Shown: one piece after another, positions 46,424 through 55,548 of the stretch | Layout: each line of letters begins with the position of its first letter | Numbering within the stretch: position 1 is the first letter of the stretch | DNA from: an uncultured Pirellula sp. | GTDB lineage: Bacteria > Planctomycetota > Planctomycetia > Pirellulales > Pirellulaceae | Direction of reading: 5' to 3' | Assembly: GCA_903858115.1 (NCBI GenBank) | Contig: CAIOHR010000212.1 | Coordinates: 54,571 to 118,570, forward strand | DNA: 64,000 bases | Translations under genes and position numbers: made by a program | The notes under the pieces: generated by a model | Seen by the model: only the letters and a program-made list of their open reading frames with translations | The model's database searches: none | What the model was told of the DNA's origin: nothing

Positions 46424-48385
46424 ATGAATATCACACGACGCTTGCTATTGAAGATATCCCCATTGTTTTTTTGGCGAGCTTCGTCGTCCGTATACGGCGA
46501 ACCGTCTGTCATCGGCTCCCAGTCCGGGACCGAACTTCCTTTCGGTCCTGAGTTTCCAAAGCTGGATTCGCTTTCAACCGGAGAATGGTGGGCCAAAGGT
46601 GGGATCGCCGCACCGCCGAATGCGAACAAGAATGCGAAGGGCAAGGCGAAAAACGCTGGTGCCGCAAACCCGCCTCCAACGATGGATGTACCGCGCGACG
46701 AAGTGGTTTGCTTCGCATACTACACGCATCAAAACGGCGTGCTAAAGATGAGCGCGCAACTCTTTCCCTTGAAGCCGGCGGAGGATCGGACGGCGCGGCT
46801 TGAATTGAAACAAGGGAGTGATGAATGGAAAGAAGTCGCGAAAGCCGAGGTGCTTTATCCCGGCTGGGATGCACATTTTCGCGTCGAAGGTTGGGATGGT
46901 TCGCAAAATGTTCCCTACCGCGTGCGCCACGGGGAGAAGGCGATGTTCGAGGGACTGATTCGCCGCGATCCAGTGGAGAAAGAAGTGATCGTGGTCGCGA
47001 ACTTGAGCTGCAACTCGAGTCGTACCATTGGCCCACGCACTGAGATCATCGACAAACTTCGCTCGCACGATCCCGATGTACTCTTCTTTGGTGGCGACCA
47101 AACCTATCGCCACACGGAACACACGGCCGGCTGGATTGAGTTCGGCCTGCAGTTTCGCGACATCATTCGCGATCGCCCGACGGTCTGTATTCCCGACGAT
47201 CACGATGTCGGTCACGGAAATCTTTGGGGGGAAAGTGGCAAGGTCTCGACTATCGAAGGAGATTCGGATGGTGGCTTCCGCTACCCGGTAGCCTACGTCA
47301 ATCAAGTTCAACGTCAGCAAAGTTGGCATCTGCCCGACTCGCCTGACCCCGCCCCCGTGAACCGGGACATCCGCGTCTACTTCACACGGATGACGGTCGG
47401 CGGCATCGACTTCGCGATTCTGGAAGATCGAAAGTTTAAGTCTGGGCCCGCAGGCAAGATTCCTCAAATGGGGCCACGTCCGGATCACATTAACGATCCA
47501 TCTTACGATCCGAAAAGTATCGATCTACCTGGTTTGGAGCTTCTCGGCGAGCGGCAAGAGACGTTTCTTCGCCAATGGGGGCAGGACTACAGCGGTGGCG
47601 CAGAAATGAAGTGCGTACTATCCGCAACGGCCTTCTGTGGAGCCGTCCACATGCACGGAGGCCGCAATAGTCGCTTGCTTGCCGATCTCGACTGCAATGG
47701 CTGGCCACAATCCGGACGCAAACGTGCGCTCTTGGAAATGCGTCGCGCGTGGGCTCCGCATTTGTGCGGCGATCAACATCTTGCCGTCGTTGTGAAACAT
47801 GGTATCGAGCAGTTTGGCGACGGCCCGTTCGGCTTCACAAGTCCAGCGATCGTGAACACGATCTACGGTCGCTGGTGGCATCCTCTCAATGAACAACCCG
47901 GTCCGAATCCTATCGCGAACAGCCCATTGCCTTGGACGGGTGACTTCAAGGATGGCCTCGGCAATCCGATTAGCATGCACGCATACGCCAACCCCGAGGA
48001 CATCCAGGACGAGAAGAAACGAGCTGACGGCTACGGCCTTATTCGTTTTGACAAGAAGAATCGGAAGATCACCTTCGAATGCTGGCCGCGATTCTCCAAA
48101 GTGGCTGACGGTGACAAAGCTCAGTTCCCCGGTTGGCCTATCACCATCACCCAGGAGTCTAACGACGGACGCAAAGTCTACGCGCATCTGCCGTCAGTGA
48201 AACTCGTTGGCGTTTTGAATCCCGTCGTACAAATTATCGCGGAGTCCACGGGGGAGATTCTGTACACCGTGAGATCGCGAACCGAAAGCTTTCAACCCCG
48301 CGTCTATGCGCCAGGCAAATATTCTATAAAAGCTGGCAAAGATAAACCGGAAACACTGATCGCGGAAAATGTCGAGGTCTCCTGA
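46424..48385 (+). CDS. PhoD-like secreted phosphatase
   Basis: 653 residues from ATG 46424, the start of a Tat-like signal (MNITRRLLLKISPLFFW); an in-frame extension to 46334 is unlikely. After an Ala/Lys-rich linker come a beta domain (CFAYYTHQNGVLKMSAQLFPL) and the metallophosphatase core: VVANLSCNSSRTIGPRTEIIDKLRSHDPDVLFFGGDQTYRHTEHT, CIPDDHDVGHGNLWGESG, FAILEDRKFKSGP, LLGERQETFLRQW and HLCGDQHLAVVVKHG. The pattern fits the PhoD/metallophosphoesterase group. Codon use is visibly more GC-rich than neighbouring genes, especially from about 46600 onward, suggesting recent acquisition or different expression. Confidence 0.84.
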   Translation: MNITRRLLLKISPLFFWRASSSVYGEPSVIGSQSGTELPFGPEFPKLDSLSTGEWWAKGGIAAPPNANKNAKGKAKNAGAANPPPTMDVPRDEVVCFAYYTHQNGVLKMSAQLFPLKPAEDRTARLELKQGSDEWKEVAKAEVLYPGWDAHFRVEGWDGSQNVPYRVRHGEKAMFEGLIRRDPVEKEVIVVANLSCNSSRTIGPRTEIIDKLRSHDPDVLFFGGDQTYRHTEHTAGWIEFGLQFRDIIRDRPTVCIPDDHDVGHGNLWGESGKVSTIEGDSDGGFRYPVAYVNQVQRQQSWHLPDSPDPAPVNRDIRVYFTRMTVGGIDFAILEDRKFKSGPAGKIPQMGPRPDHINDPSYDPKSIDLPGLELLGERQETFLRQWGQDYSGGAEMKCVLSATAFCGAVHMHGGRNSRLLADLDCNGWPQSGRKRALLEMRRAWAPHLCGDQHLAVVVKHGIEQFGDGPFGFTSPAIVNTIYGRWWHPLNEQPGPNPIANSPLPWTGDFKDGLGNPISMHAYANPEDIQDEKKRADGYGLIRFDKKNRKITFECWPRFSKVADGDKAQFPGWPITITQESNDGRKVYAHLPSVKLVGVLNPVVQIIAESTGEILYTVRSRTESFQPRVYAPGKYSIKAGKDKPETLIAENVEVS

Positions 48386-48523
48386 AAGTCGGGGAGTTGC
48401 TTGGTGTGCCTGCGTGGCCCCTCACGTTATGGCCTTAAAAGACAAAGGCGTGCAGCCGGCAGCAAGCGACACCACCGGAACAGTTTTTCCTTAGATCAAC
48501 TCAGGTGGAGCGATCCACTCGTT

Positions 48524-49885
48524 CTATTTGCCTGAAACCATCTTTTGGACTTCTTGAAGCGATGTACTGCCCAGTGCGCACGCCAAGATTCCTTCTTCTT
48601 GGAATCCGAGATGATTGTGTTGTTTCGCGAACTTTCGCATCTCATCTGGATTGTTGCCGTATTTCAGAATCGCTTGTCTCATCGTGTCGTCGACTGTTAG
48701 CAATTCGAAGATAGACATCCGCCCATAGTAGCCACGTCCATTGCAACGTTTACAGATCTCTATTTCAATCGGATTGCCTTTCGCATCCACTCGCTGTTCT
48801 GGCGGTGGAGGAATGGTGGGGTTGTAGAGCTTTTGAACACGCCCCGGTGGAATGCCGAGCTTCTGTAACAACTGCGGATTGGGTTGATACGGTTGCTTGC
48901 ACTTTTCGCATAGTCGACGAATCAATCGTTGATTGATCACACCCGTCAGAGCCTTTGCAATGTTTTTGGATTGCGATGGATACATGGCAAAAAGTTTGGC
49001 AATCGCATCAAACGAATCCGTTGCAACCATTCGTGTGATCGCATGCTTATCCTGCTTGAGCACTTGATCCATGACGCTTTCTGCGACGTCGTGGTCCAAA
49101 AGTGAGGGCATTACCAAAACATCAGGTTGTTTTAGCAACAGCTTGGCAAAGAACGATAGGGGTGGAGCGGTATCTGGCTCGTAAAATGTTTGTGTGATAT
49201 TGATCATTTCCGGATCCGCATCCGGCTTTGACTCGAGTGACACAAAGTCTCTTACAAACTTGTCTGCATTCTCAAGCGCGACTCGCCACAGTGTTGGTAG
49301 TCCATGCGTTGGGGGAGCGCTAATGATGACAAGACCGTTGTTGCCATTGAGCATCGCTTTGAACGATTGGGCCATCGGGTCGCGCATGCCCAAGTCCGCC
49401 AATGTTTTCAACGTTGGCTTCTTCGTATCGATTGAAAAGAGCACGCGTTCTCCATTGGGAACGCCAGCGCTCATGAAAGAAACCACCCAATCCGTATCCT
49501 TGAAGTTGGTCGCGAACTTTGTTTCTTGTTTTGCTTTTCGTTCCGCTGGATTCAATCCCAGGATCTTCTTGTACACCACCAACGCGGCGTCTGCGGTCGG
49601 TCGATCCATCGGAGGAAGTGTTTCCCAAACGCCGTCAATTCGATACCGCAGTACAGCCCCTTGAGCCGAGAAATCCATCAAGATCCGATCGGCTCGACCT
49701 GCAATTGCATTGGCCAAAACGATCAATGCTACGGGATAACCAGGCAATTGCCTGGCAGCAATTGACAGCCCCTGAGCGGTGTCACGAGCGATTCCCATCT
49801 GCTTGATTTCAAGCGCAGGGAGTGGTACGTCTCCACCCATCGCGTTGCTATCCGACGAAGTCTTTTTCTTTTTTCCGAAAAACAT
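48524..49885 (-). CDS. GspE/PilB-family protein with degenerate nucleotide-binding motifs
   Basis: 453 residues. Residues 60-150 form an N2-like domain (DRILMDFSAQGAVLRYRIDGVWETLPP), and the C-terminal RecA-like region has the secretion-ATPase tail with the four-cysteine zinc site (Cys326, 329, 378, 381) and GRMSIFELLTVDDTMRQAI. The expected Walker A (GPTGSGKST) is replaced by SAPPTHGLPTL at 189-199, without Lys, and the Walker B/Asp-box by VLVMPSLLDHDVAES in place of the usual DPDVILVGEIRD, without the acidic residues. It is probably not an ATP hydrolase. It lies 68 bp downstream of pilT on the same strand. Perhaps a regulatory partner of the pilus motor. Confidence 0.8.
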   Translation of the reverse strand: MFFGKKKKTSSDSNAMGGDVPLPALEIKQMGIARDTAQGLSIAARQLPGYPVALIVLANAIAGRADRILMDFSAQGAVLRYRIDGVWETLPPMDRPTADAALVVYKKILGLNPAERKAKQETKFATNFKDTDWVVSFMSAGVPNGERVLFSIDTKKPTLKTLADLGMRDPMAQSFKAMLNGNNGLVIISAPPTHGLPTLWRVALENADKFVRDFVSLESKPDADPEMINITQTFYEPDTAPPLSFFAKLLLKQPDVLVMPSLLDHDVAESVMDQVLKQDKHAITRMVATDSFDAIAKLFAMYPSQSKNIAKALTGVINQRLIRRLCEKCKQPYQPNPQLLQKLGIPPGRVQKLYNPTIPPPPEQRVDAKGNPIEIEICKRCNGRGYYGRMSIFELLTVDDTMRQAILKYGNNPDEMRKFAKQHNHLGFQEEGILACALGSTSLQEVQKMVSGK

Positions 49886-49953
49886 GTGTAGGCCGAGGTT
49901 CGAATCTTGTAGACGGGAAGAGATGGTATTTTGAAGAGAGGTAGGAATATCGA

Positions 49954-51132
49954 CTAGATAATCCCTGGTTGGCTAACATTGATTCCTTTGAGAGCCATCT
50001 TGAGAGCGTCCGGGTTCGGGGCAACTTCAAATGCCGTCGGTCTATCGATTAGACCGTCATCGATCAGCTGCTTAAGGCTCATCGTAAAATCTTGCATCCC
50101 TTCCGCTGCACCGATTCGGATTGCATCGGAGAGCTTCTGATCCTTTCCTTCGAGAATCAGCTTTCGAATCATCGGAGTGAAGGTCATGATCTCGCACGTT
50201 GGTACCCGGCTGACGCCTGTCTTGATGGAACGCAAAAGCTTTTGAGCGACGATTCCTTTCATATTGAACGCCATCGCGTTACGAATTGCAGTATGCAATT
50301 CTTCGGGGAACAAGTCCAAGATACGACCGATTGTCGATGGTGCTGTCGACGCGTGAATCGTCCCGAACACCAAGTGCCCTGTTTCCGCCGCGTGAATGGC
50401 CGTCATAAACGTTTCTTCATCTCGCATTTCACCGACGAGGATGATGTCTGGATCTTCCCGGACCGCGTGCTTCATCGCGATTTCAAAATCCTTGACGTCG
50501 GTTCCCACCTCGCGTTGGTTGATCAAACATTTATCTTCGGTGTAAACGAATTCGATTGGGTCTTCTAGCGTCAAGATATGCTTGCGATAATTTCGATTGA
50601 CCCAATTCAACATCGACGCAATCGTCGTACTTTTTCCAGAACCAGTAACACCTGCCAAGAGGATCATCCCCTGGTCAAATTTGCATAGATCTTCGAGAAT
50701 GGGTGGTAAAAACAACCCTTCAAAGTTGGGGATGAAGTTATTGATACGACGTGCTACCAAGCCGGGTTTTCCGAGTTGCTTGAGCATATTTACGCGGAAT
50801 CGCCAGTTCTCGCCATCGACACTGACGGTGTAAGAAAAGTCAGCCCCTCCTTCTTCTTCGAAAATGCGGCGGTTACGGTCGTCCAGCATCGGGATCAATA
50901 GCCGAACCATCTCTTCGACATCGATGGGTGGACGGTTCAGTGGTTTTAGGTCACCCTTGACTCGAACAATCGGCGGAGTCCCTACCTTTAGATGCAAATC
51001 GCTACCTTCTAATTTGACGCAAGCCTTGAAGAGCTTGTCGACTTCGAGCTCTTTCTTCTCACGCAATAGAGATGCGACGAGTTCATCTTGTGGAGGAGCC
51101 TGGACAGGTGGACGAGCTTCAACAGTTGCCAT
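49954..51132 (-). CDS. pilT: Type IV pilus retraction ATPase PilT
   Basis: 392 residues. N-terminal PAS-like domain (LFKACVKLEGSDLHLKVGTPPIVRVKG), then GVTGSGKSTT (Walker A, Lys167), LTLEDPIEFVYTEDKCLINQREVGTD (Asp box), AVREDPDIILVGEMRDEETFMTAIHAAETGHLVFGTIHAS (Walker B and His box) and FNMKGIVAQKLL. Unlike its downstream partner it keeps all catalytic motifs. The N-terminal extension MATVEARPPVQAPPQDELVASLL is Pro-rich. PilT/PilU powers pilus retraction for twitching motility. Located 85 bp after hisF on the same strand. Confidence 0.92.
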   Translation of the reverse strand: MATVEARPPVQAPPQDELVASLLREKKELEVDKLFKACVKLEGSDLHLKVGTPPIVRVKGDLKPLNRPPIDVEEMVRLLIPMLDDRNRRIFEEEGGADFSYTVSVDGENWRFRVNMLKQLGKPGLVARRINNFIPNFEGLFLPPILEDLCKFDQGMILLAGVTGSGKSTTIASMLNWVNRNYRKHILTLEDPIEFVYTEDKCLINQREVGTDVKDFEIAMKHAVREDPDIILVGEMRDEETFMTAIHAAETGHLVFGTIHASTAPSTIGRILDLFPEELHTAIRNAMAFNMKGIVAQKLLRSIKTGVSRVPTCEIMTFTPMIRKLILEGKDQKLSDAIRIGAAEGMQDFTMSLKQLIDDGLIDRPTAFEVAPNPDALKMALKGINVSQPGII

Positions 51133-51217
51133 AAATTCAATACCGTGGAAAGCAGATAAGGAAACAACTTACCCGGGCTATTCTAGTCGATCCAAAGGAA
51201 AATCCCCACAGCTTCGA

Positions 51218-51985
51218 TCAGAGACGTACCGGAATTCCGTGTTCTGCCATCATCCGCTTGGTTTCCTGGATAGTAAATTCACCAAAATGAAAGATACTTG
51301 CCGCCAAAACAGCGTCGGCGTGACCTGTCTGTATGGCTTGTATCAGATGCAACGGATGGCCTGCACCGCCGCTCGCCACCACGGGAATCTGAACTGCGTC
51401 ACTGACTGCGGCAGTGATTGGGAGGTCGTACCCGTCTTTGGTTCCGTCCCGATCCATACTGGTTAAGACGATCTCACCCGCCCCCAACGCCTCCACTTGC
51501 CGGGCCCATTCGACGGCTTCCAAACCCGTGGGAGTCCGTCCCCCGTTGATGTGAACCTCCCAAAACTCCCTGCCGTCTCGCAACACACGCTTTGGATCGA
51601 TGTTCACCACAATGCACTGAGCGCCGAATCGTTCGGACGCTTGCCTCACAAAGTCAGGATTCTTGCAGGCAGTCGAGTTGATGGAAACTTTGTCGCAACC
51701 AGCTTGCAATAGTCGCCGAATGTCTTCTATCGTTCGAATTCCACCGCCAACGGTGAGTGGCATGAAGACTTGTTCGGCGGTTCGACGCACCACATCGAGC
51801 ATGATTGCCCGGTTCTCGTGACTTGCGGTAATGTCGAGGAAGACCAATTCGTCGGCTCCCTCTAGTTCATAGCGTTGCGCAATCTGAACAGGATCGCCCG
51901 CGTCTCGAAGGTTCACGAAATTCGTTCCCTTGACGACGCGTCCTTCATGTACATCGAGACAAGGAATCACGCGTTTGGCTAACAT
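51218..51985 (-). CDS. hisF: Imidazole glycerol phosphate synthase cyclase subunit
   Basis: 255 residues. HisF makes imidazole glycerol phosphate and AICAR from PRFAR and ammonia in histidine synthesis. Catalytic Asp11 in [16 protein letters not shown] and Asp130 in CIVVNID are both present, with [12 protein letters not shown] (phosphate loop) and [17 protein letters not shown]. Length is standard. It begins 6 bp after the carA stop, an unusual but plausible pairing; the other his genes are not in the window. Confidence 0.95.
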   Translation of the reverse strand: MLAKRVIPCLDVHEGRVVKGTNFVNLRDAGDPVQIAQRYELEGADELVFLDITASHENRAIMLDVVRRTAEQVFMPLTVGGGIRTIEDIRRLLQAGCDKVSINSTACKNPDFVRQASERFGAQCIVVNIDPKRVLRDGREFWEVHINGGRTPTGLEAVEWARQVEALGAGEIVLTSMDRDGTKDGYDLPITAAVSDAVQIPVVASGGAGHPLHLIQAIQTGHADAVLAASIFHFGEFTIQETKRMMAEHGIPVRL

Positions 51986-51991
51986 GGAATC

Positions 51992-53137
51992 TTAATGACT
52001 CGCTGTTGCGTTGATGAGCGACGATTGAAATTGATCAAAGAGATAGCTGCTGTCGTGCGGACCCGCCGAAGCCTCAGGGTGATATTGAACGCTGAAGGCA
52101 TTCACCTGCTTGTGTCGTACCCCGGCGATCGTGTTGTCATTCAAATTGCGATGTGTGATCTCTAAGCAATCGGGCAGAGATTCTTCTTCGACTGCGAACC
52201 CATGGTTCTGCGACGTAATCTCGACCTTGCCTGACAAACAGTTGAGAACAGGTTGATTCGCACCACGGTGACCGAACTTGAGTTTAAATGTCTTTGCACC
52301 TGCGGCAAGCGAAAGAAGCTGGTGACCCAAGCAAATACCGAACACCGGTTTCTTACCCAGCAGCCCTTGAATGCACTCGATGGCATATGTTAACGGTTCC
52401 GGGTCGCCAGGTCCATTGCTCAAAAAGACACCGTCGGGATTCTGCGCCAAGACTTCCTCTGCTGTCGCAGATCCTGGCAGAATCGTTACACGGTTACCGC
52501 GATGGGCAAGATGGCGAGGAATGTTCCACTTCATTCCAAAATCTAAGCAAACAACATGTGGCTTCCTACCGGTCGAGGCTGTTTCATTACCGAGGGTCGC
52601 ATAGGGATGTAGATCTGTGTTCCAATCATGCTTCGAGGTGGGCATCACTTCCTTCACCAAATCGCGTCCGACCAAGCCTGGGCTGTTCTTTGCTTTTCGA
52701 ACAAGAGATTCGTGATCGGAATCGATGGAAGAGATGATTCCCTTTTGAGCGCCACGGTCGCGGATTCGTCGTACTAATGCCCGCGTATCGATTCCCGAAA
52801 TGGCGACAATCTCGTGCTTTTGGAGATAATCGGAGAGAGAACCAGTCGAGCGAAAGTTGCTATGGATGCGACTGCTCTCCCGGACGATGAAGCCCGCAAC
52901 TCGAGGGTGAGACGATTCGAGATCGTCTGGGTTGATTCCTACGTTTCCGATCATTGGATAGGTCATCGTCACAATTTGCCCCCGATAACTCGGGTCAGTC
53001 AAAATCTCTTGATAGCCAGTTAAAGAGGTATTGAAGACCACTTCTCCATCGCGTTCGCCATCAGCGCCGATAGAGAATCCTTCAAATACTGTACCATCTT
53101 CAAGGGCCAAGAAACCTGGTTTTTGCTGGCGATACAA
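51992..53137 (-). CDS. carA: Carbamoyl phosphate synthase small subunit
   Basis: 381 residues. The glutaminase subunit makes ammonia for CarB. The N-terminal domain has LALEDGTVFEGFSIGADGERDGEVVFNTSLTGYQEILTDPSYRGQIVTMTYPMIGNVG, and the class I amidotransferase domain has catalytic Cys269 in PVFGICLGHQLL, and His353 and Glu355 in QYHPEAS. The start codon here is TTG (M-Y-R-Q-Q); no ATG is available close by that would keep the conserved N-terminus. Followed at once by hisF. Confidence 0.93.
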   Translation of the reverse strand: MYRQQKPGFLALEDGTVFEGFSIGADGERDGEVVFNTSLTGYQEILTDPSYRGQIVTMTYPMIGNVGINPDDLESSHPRVAGFIVRESSRIHSNFRSTGSLSDYLQKHEIVAISGIDTRALVRRIRDRGAQKGIISSIDSDHESLVRKAKNSPGLVGRDLVKEVMPTSKHDWNTDLHPYATLGNETASTGRKPHVVCLDFGMKWNIPRHLAHRGNRVTILPGSATAEEVLAQNPDGVFLSNGPGDPEPLTYAIECIQGLLGKKPVFGICLGHQLLSLAAGAKTFKLKFGHRGANQPVLNCLSGKVEITSQNHGFAVEEESLPDCLEITHRNLNDNTIAGVRHKQVNAFSVQYHPEASAGPHDSSYLFDQFQSSLINATASH

Positions 53138-53182
53138 CGCAGACCTGCCTTCTCAAGAGTCGTTCTAGATAGGATTCGTTAT

Positions 53183-53206
53183 GAAACGCTGTTGGAAACG
53201 CTGTTG
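53183..53206 (+). repeat. 12-nt tandem duplication
   Basis: GAAACGCTGTTG is present twice in direct tandem upstream of carA (minus) and the esterase gene (plus), within their shared 242-bp divergent spacer. Role unknown. Two copies could be a chance slippage event. Confidence 0.4.
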
Positions 53207-53379
53207 GGAACATTCCATAACCAGGCCGGGATAGATCTTCGCAAACCTGGTTACCCAAGTCCGCAGATCCGCCAACCTGCGAAAAGCATAACCAAAATCC
53301 CAATATCCTCCAGTGCTTTTGACCGTTAGAATTAGCAAACCGCTCTACCGCTACATTCCCGCCGTACGGACTTTCCATC

Positions 53380-55407
53380 GTGATGCTTCGCAGACTTCTT
53401 TTCGTTTTGGGCTCCTTTTTGTGTCTCGGACAAAATGGATTAAACGCACAACTTCAACCTGACGGCGCGACCGCTTCGTTTCGCGGCTCGTTGCCTCCCA
53501 AACCAACGGCAATGCCGAGTCTCGACAAGATCGCCGCTTGGAGCCAGCGACTGGATCAACTAACTCAAGCGTTCGCGTCCGTGAAGTCCCATCCACGCGC
53601 TGCGGATGCCGACATTTTTCTCAAGGCGGTCCGTTACGCCATAGAGTTTCAAGAATGGTACGGTAAGAAACCAGAAGATAGCGAGCGAGTCGCCAATGCT
53701 CTTTTGGACGAAGCCTCCCAAAGGATCAATGCTCTCCAGAAGAACCAAACACCGTGGATGGAAGGAAGCGGCCAAAAGCTTCTCGGTTTTTACTCGTCGA
53801 TCGATGGCTCGCCTCAACCGTATGGAGTTGAAGTTCCAGAGGGACTTGCGTTCGGCGCGAATCAATCCAGTGTCCCAATGTGGATTTGGCTGCACGGGCG
53901 AGGTGATACAACAACCGATCTTCAGTTTGTCTACTCGCGACTGACGGCAAAGAAGCCTGGACAGTTCCAACCCGCAGGAACGATCGTGATTCATCCCTTC
54001 GGCCGTTACTGCAATGGCTGGAAGAGTGCAGGGGAAACGGATGTATTCGAAGCTCGAAATGACGCCATCGCGCGATTCAATATCGACCGGACTCGTATTG
54101 CACTCGCGGGTTTTAGCATGGGGGGAGCCGGAGCATGGCATATCGGGGCGCACTTTGCAGACCAATGGGCTTGCGTGCACACAGGCGCCGGCTTTGTCGA
54201 CGTAAAGCGATACCAAAAAGTGACGCCGGACAAGATGCCTGTTTGGTATGAACAAGCCCTCTGGGGTGTCTACGATGTACCAGCCTATGCTCGAAACTTT
54301 CACAACGTTCCACTCGTCTGCTACTCGGGCGAAGTCGATCCACAACGAGATTCTGCAGAATACATGGTCGAGGTCCTCGACAAAGAAGGCCTTCATCCAC
54401 CCCACCTCATCGGACCCGAAATGGGACATAAATATCACCCTGAAGTGATCAAAGATGTACAGTCGAGGATTGAATCGCACGTTAGCCAAGGTCTGAATAC
54501 ATCACCGAAAAAAGTGGTGTTGCAGACGCGAACCCTCGCTTACAGTCGGATGCATTGGCTGCAGATCACGAGCATTGAGAATCAATGGGAGGACGCGCGA
54601 GCGGAGGCTGTTTGGGAGGACGGAAATGTGGTTCGGATCACTACGAAAAACGTCGGCGGAATCGAGCTTCGATTGCCGACTATTTCCAAAGTGTTTCTCA
54701 ACGGCGCTGAAACCGCCAGCGGAGTAAAACGGGATCGCGACGTGACATGGAGTTGGCAAAAGAACGAAAAGGATGGCAACAGTTGGCGCAAACGACCAGG
54801 GCTGCAGGGGCCGATCGATGATGGTTTGAAGTCTCGCTTTATCGTCGTATTGCCAGACCGCGAACCAGACTCCGGTGCAGTTCATCGTTGGGTGCGAGAA
54901 GAGTCAAGCCACTTTCTCGTTCGATGGCGATCGTTGATGCGCGGCGATCCTATCGTTCGCAAGGCGAGCGAAGTTTCTGAGGCTGATATCCGTGATTGCC
55001 ATCTGTTGCTATGGGGCACGCCCGCATCCAACTCTCTGATTGCGAAAGCGATGGCAGGCCCCGGCTTGAAGAGTGTGCTTCAATGGGATGATCGTGTCGT
55101 TCGGATTGGAACCCAGGAATCGTCCGCTGCACAAAGTGTCCCTGTTCTTTGCTATCCGAATCCGTTGAACCCCAACAAGTATGTCATCATCAATTCCGGA
55201 CTCACTTTCCGAGAAGCCCATGACAAAACGAACTCGCTTCAGAATCCGAAGCTCCCCGATTGGGCCATACTCGATGTGTCCGAACCGCCGACTGCCATTT
55301 CCGCTGGAAGGGTTGTTGCGGCTGATTTCTTCGACTGTCAATGGAAAGCATTGACTCGGGTAAAATCCCCCACGGATCGAGAATTGCCTGTCGTTGCTTG
55401 CGAATGA
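53380..55407 (+). CDS. Secreted prolyl-oligopeptidase/esterase family hydrolase
   Basis: 675 residues with signal peptide (MLRRLLFVLGSFLCLGQNGLNAQ). A helical domain (residues 40-130) precedes an alpha/beta hydrolase core: MWIWLHGRGDTTTDLQF (oxyanion region), the nucleophile Ser246 in LAGFSMGGAGAWHIGAHFADQWACV, CYSGEVDPQRDSAEYM (acid) and EMGHKYHPEV (His). The C-terminal 250 residues are beta-rich. This is the S9/LpqC-type esterase fold of planctomycete polysaccharide-degrading systems. GTG 53380 and ATG 53383 are adjacent start candidates. Substrate unknown. Confidence 0.82.
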   Translation: MMLRRLLFVLGSFLCLGQNGLNAQLQPDGATASFRGSLPPKPTAMPSLDKIAAWSQRLDQLTQAFASVKSHPRAADADIFLKAVRYAIEFQEWYGKKPEDSERVANALLDEASQRINALQKNQTPWMEGSGQKLLGFYSSIDGSPQPYGVEVPEGLAFGANQSSVPMWIWLHGRGDTTTDLQFVYSRLTAKKPGQFQPAGTIVIHPFGRYCNGWKSAGETDVFEARNDAIARFNIDRTRIALAGFSMGGAGAWHIGAHFADQWACVHTGAGFVDVKRYQKVTPDKMPVWYEQALWGVYDVPAYARNFHNVPLVCYSGEVDPQRDSAEYMVEVLDKEGLHPPHLIGPEMGHKYHPEVIKDVQSRIESHVSQGLNTSPKKVVLQTRTLAYSRMHWLQITSIENQWEDARAEAVWEDGNVVRITTKNVGGIELRLPTISKVFLNGAETASGVKRDRDVTWSWQKNEKDGNSWRKRPGLQGPIDDGLKSRFIVVLPDREPDSGAVHRWVREESSHFLVRWRSLMRGDPIVRKASEVSEADIRDCHLLLWGTPASNSLIAKAMAGPGLKSVLQWDDRVVRIGTQESSAAQSVPVLCYPNPLNPNKYVIINSGLTFREAHDKTNSLQNPKLPDWAILDVSEPPTAISAGRVVAADFFDCQWKALTRVKSPTDRELPVVACE

Positions 55408-55548
55408 GAAGTTGGATAAACTCTTTTCGCAAGTAGATTGGATTCTTGGTGCTCGGATTTTTAACTTTCCTAAGTCCTCAGATCAGACTTTTCCTCAACA
55501 TATCGAAACGAGGAGAGGATGTGAACGGACTGTTTTTTGGAGTTGTTT

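Noticed and set aside
46742..47488. 248-codon minus-strand open frame opposite the PhoD-like gene
   Set aside because: Consequence of the GC-rich codon use of the PhoD-like gene, which leaves long stop-free antisense frames.
49890..49925. GGTTCGAATCTTG resembling a tRNA T-arm
   Set aside because: No acceptor, D-arm or anticodon stem can be drawn around it, and it lies in the short gap between pilT and the GspE-like gene.
53560..54489. 309-codon minus-strand open frame opposite the esterase gene
   Set aside because: Overlaps a well-supported hydrolase with signal peptide and active site; no family pattern.
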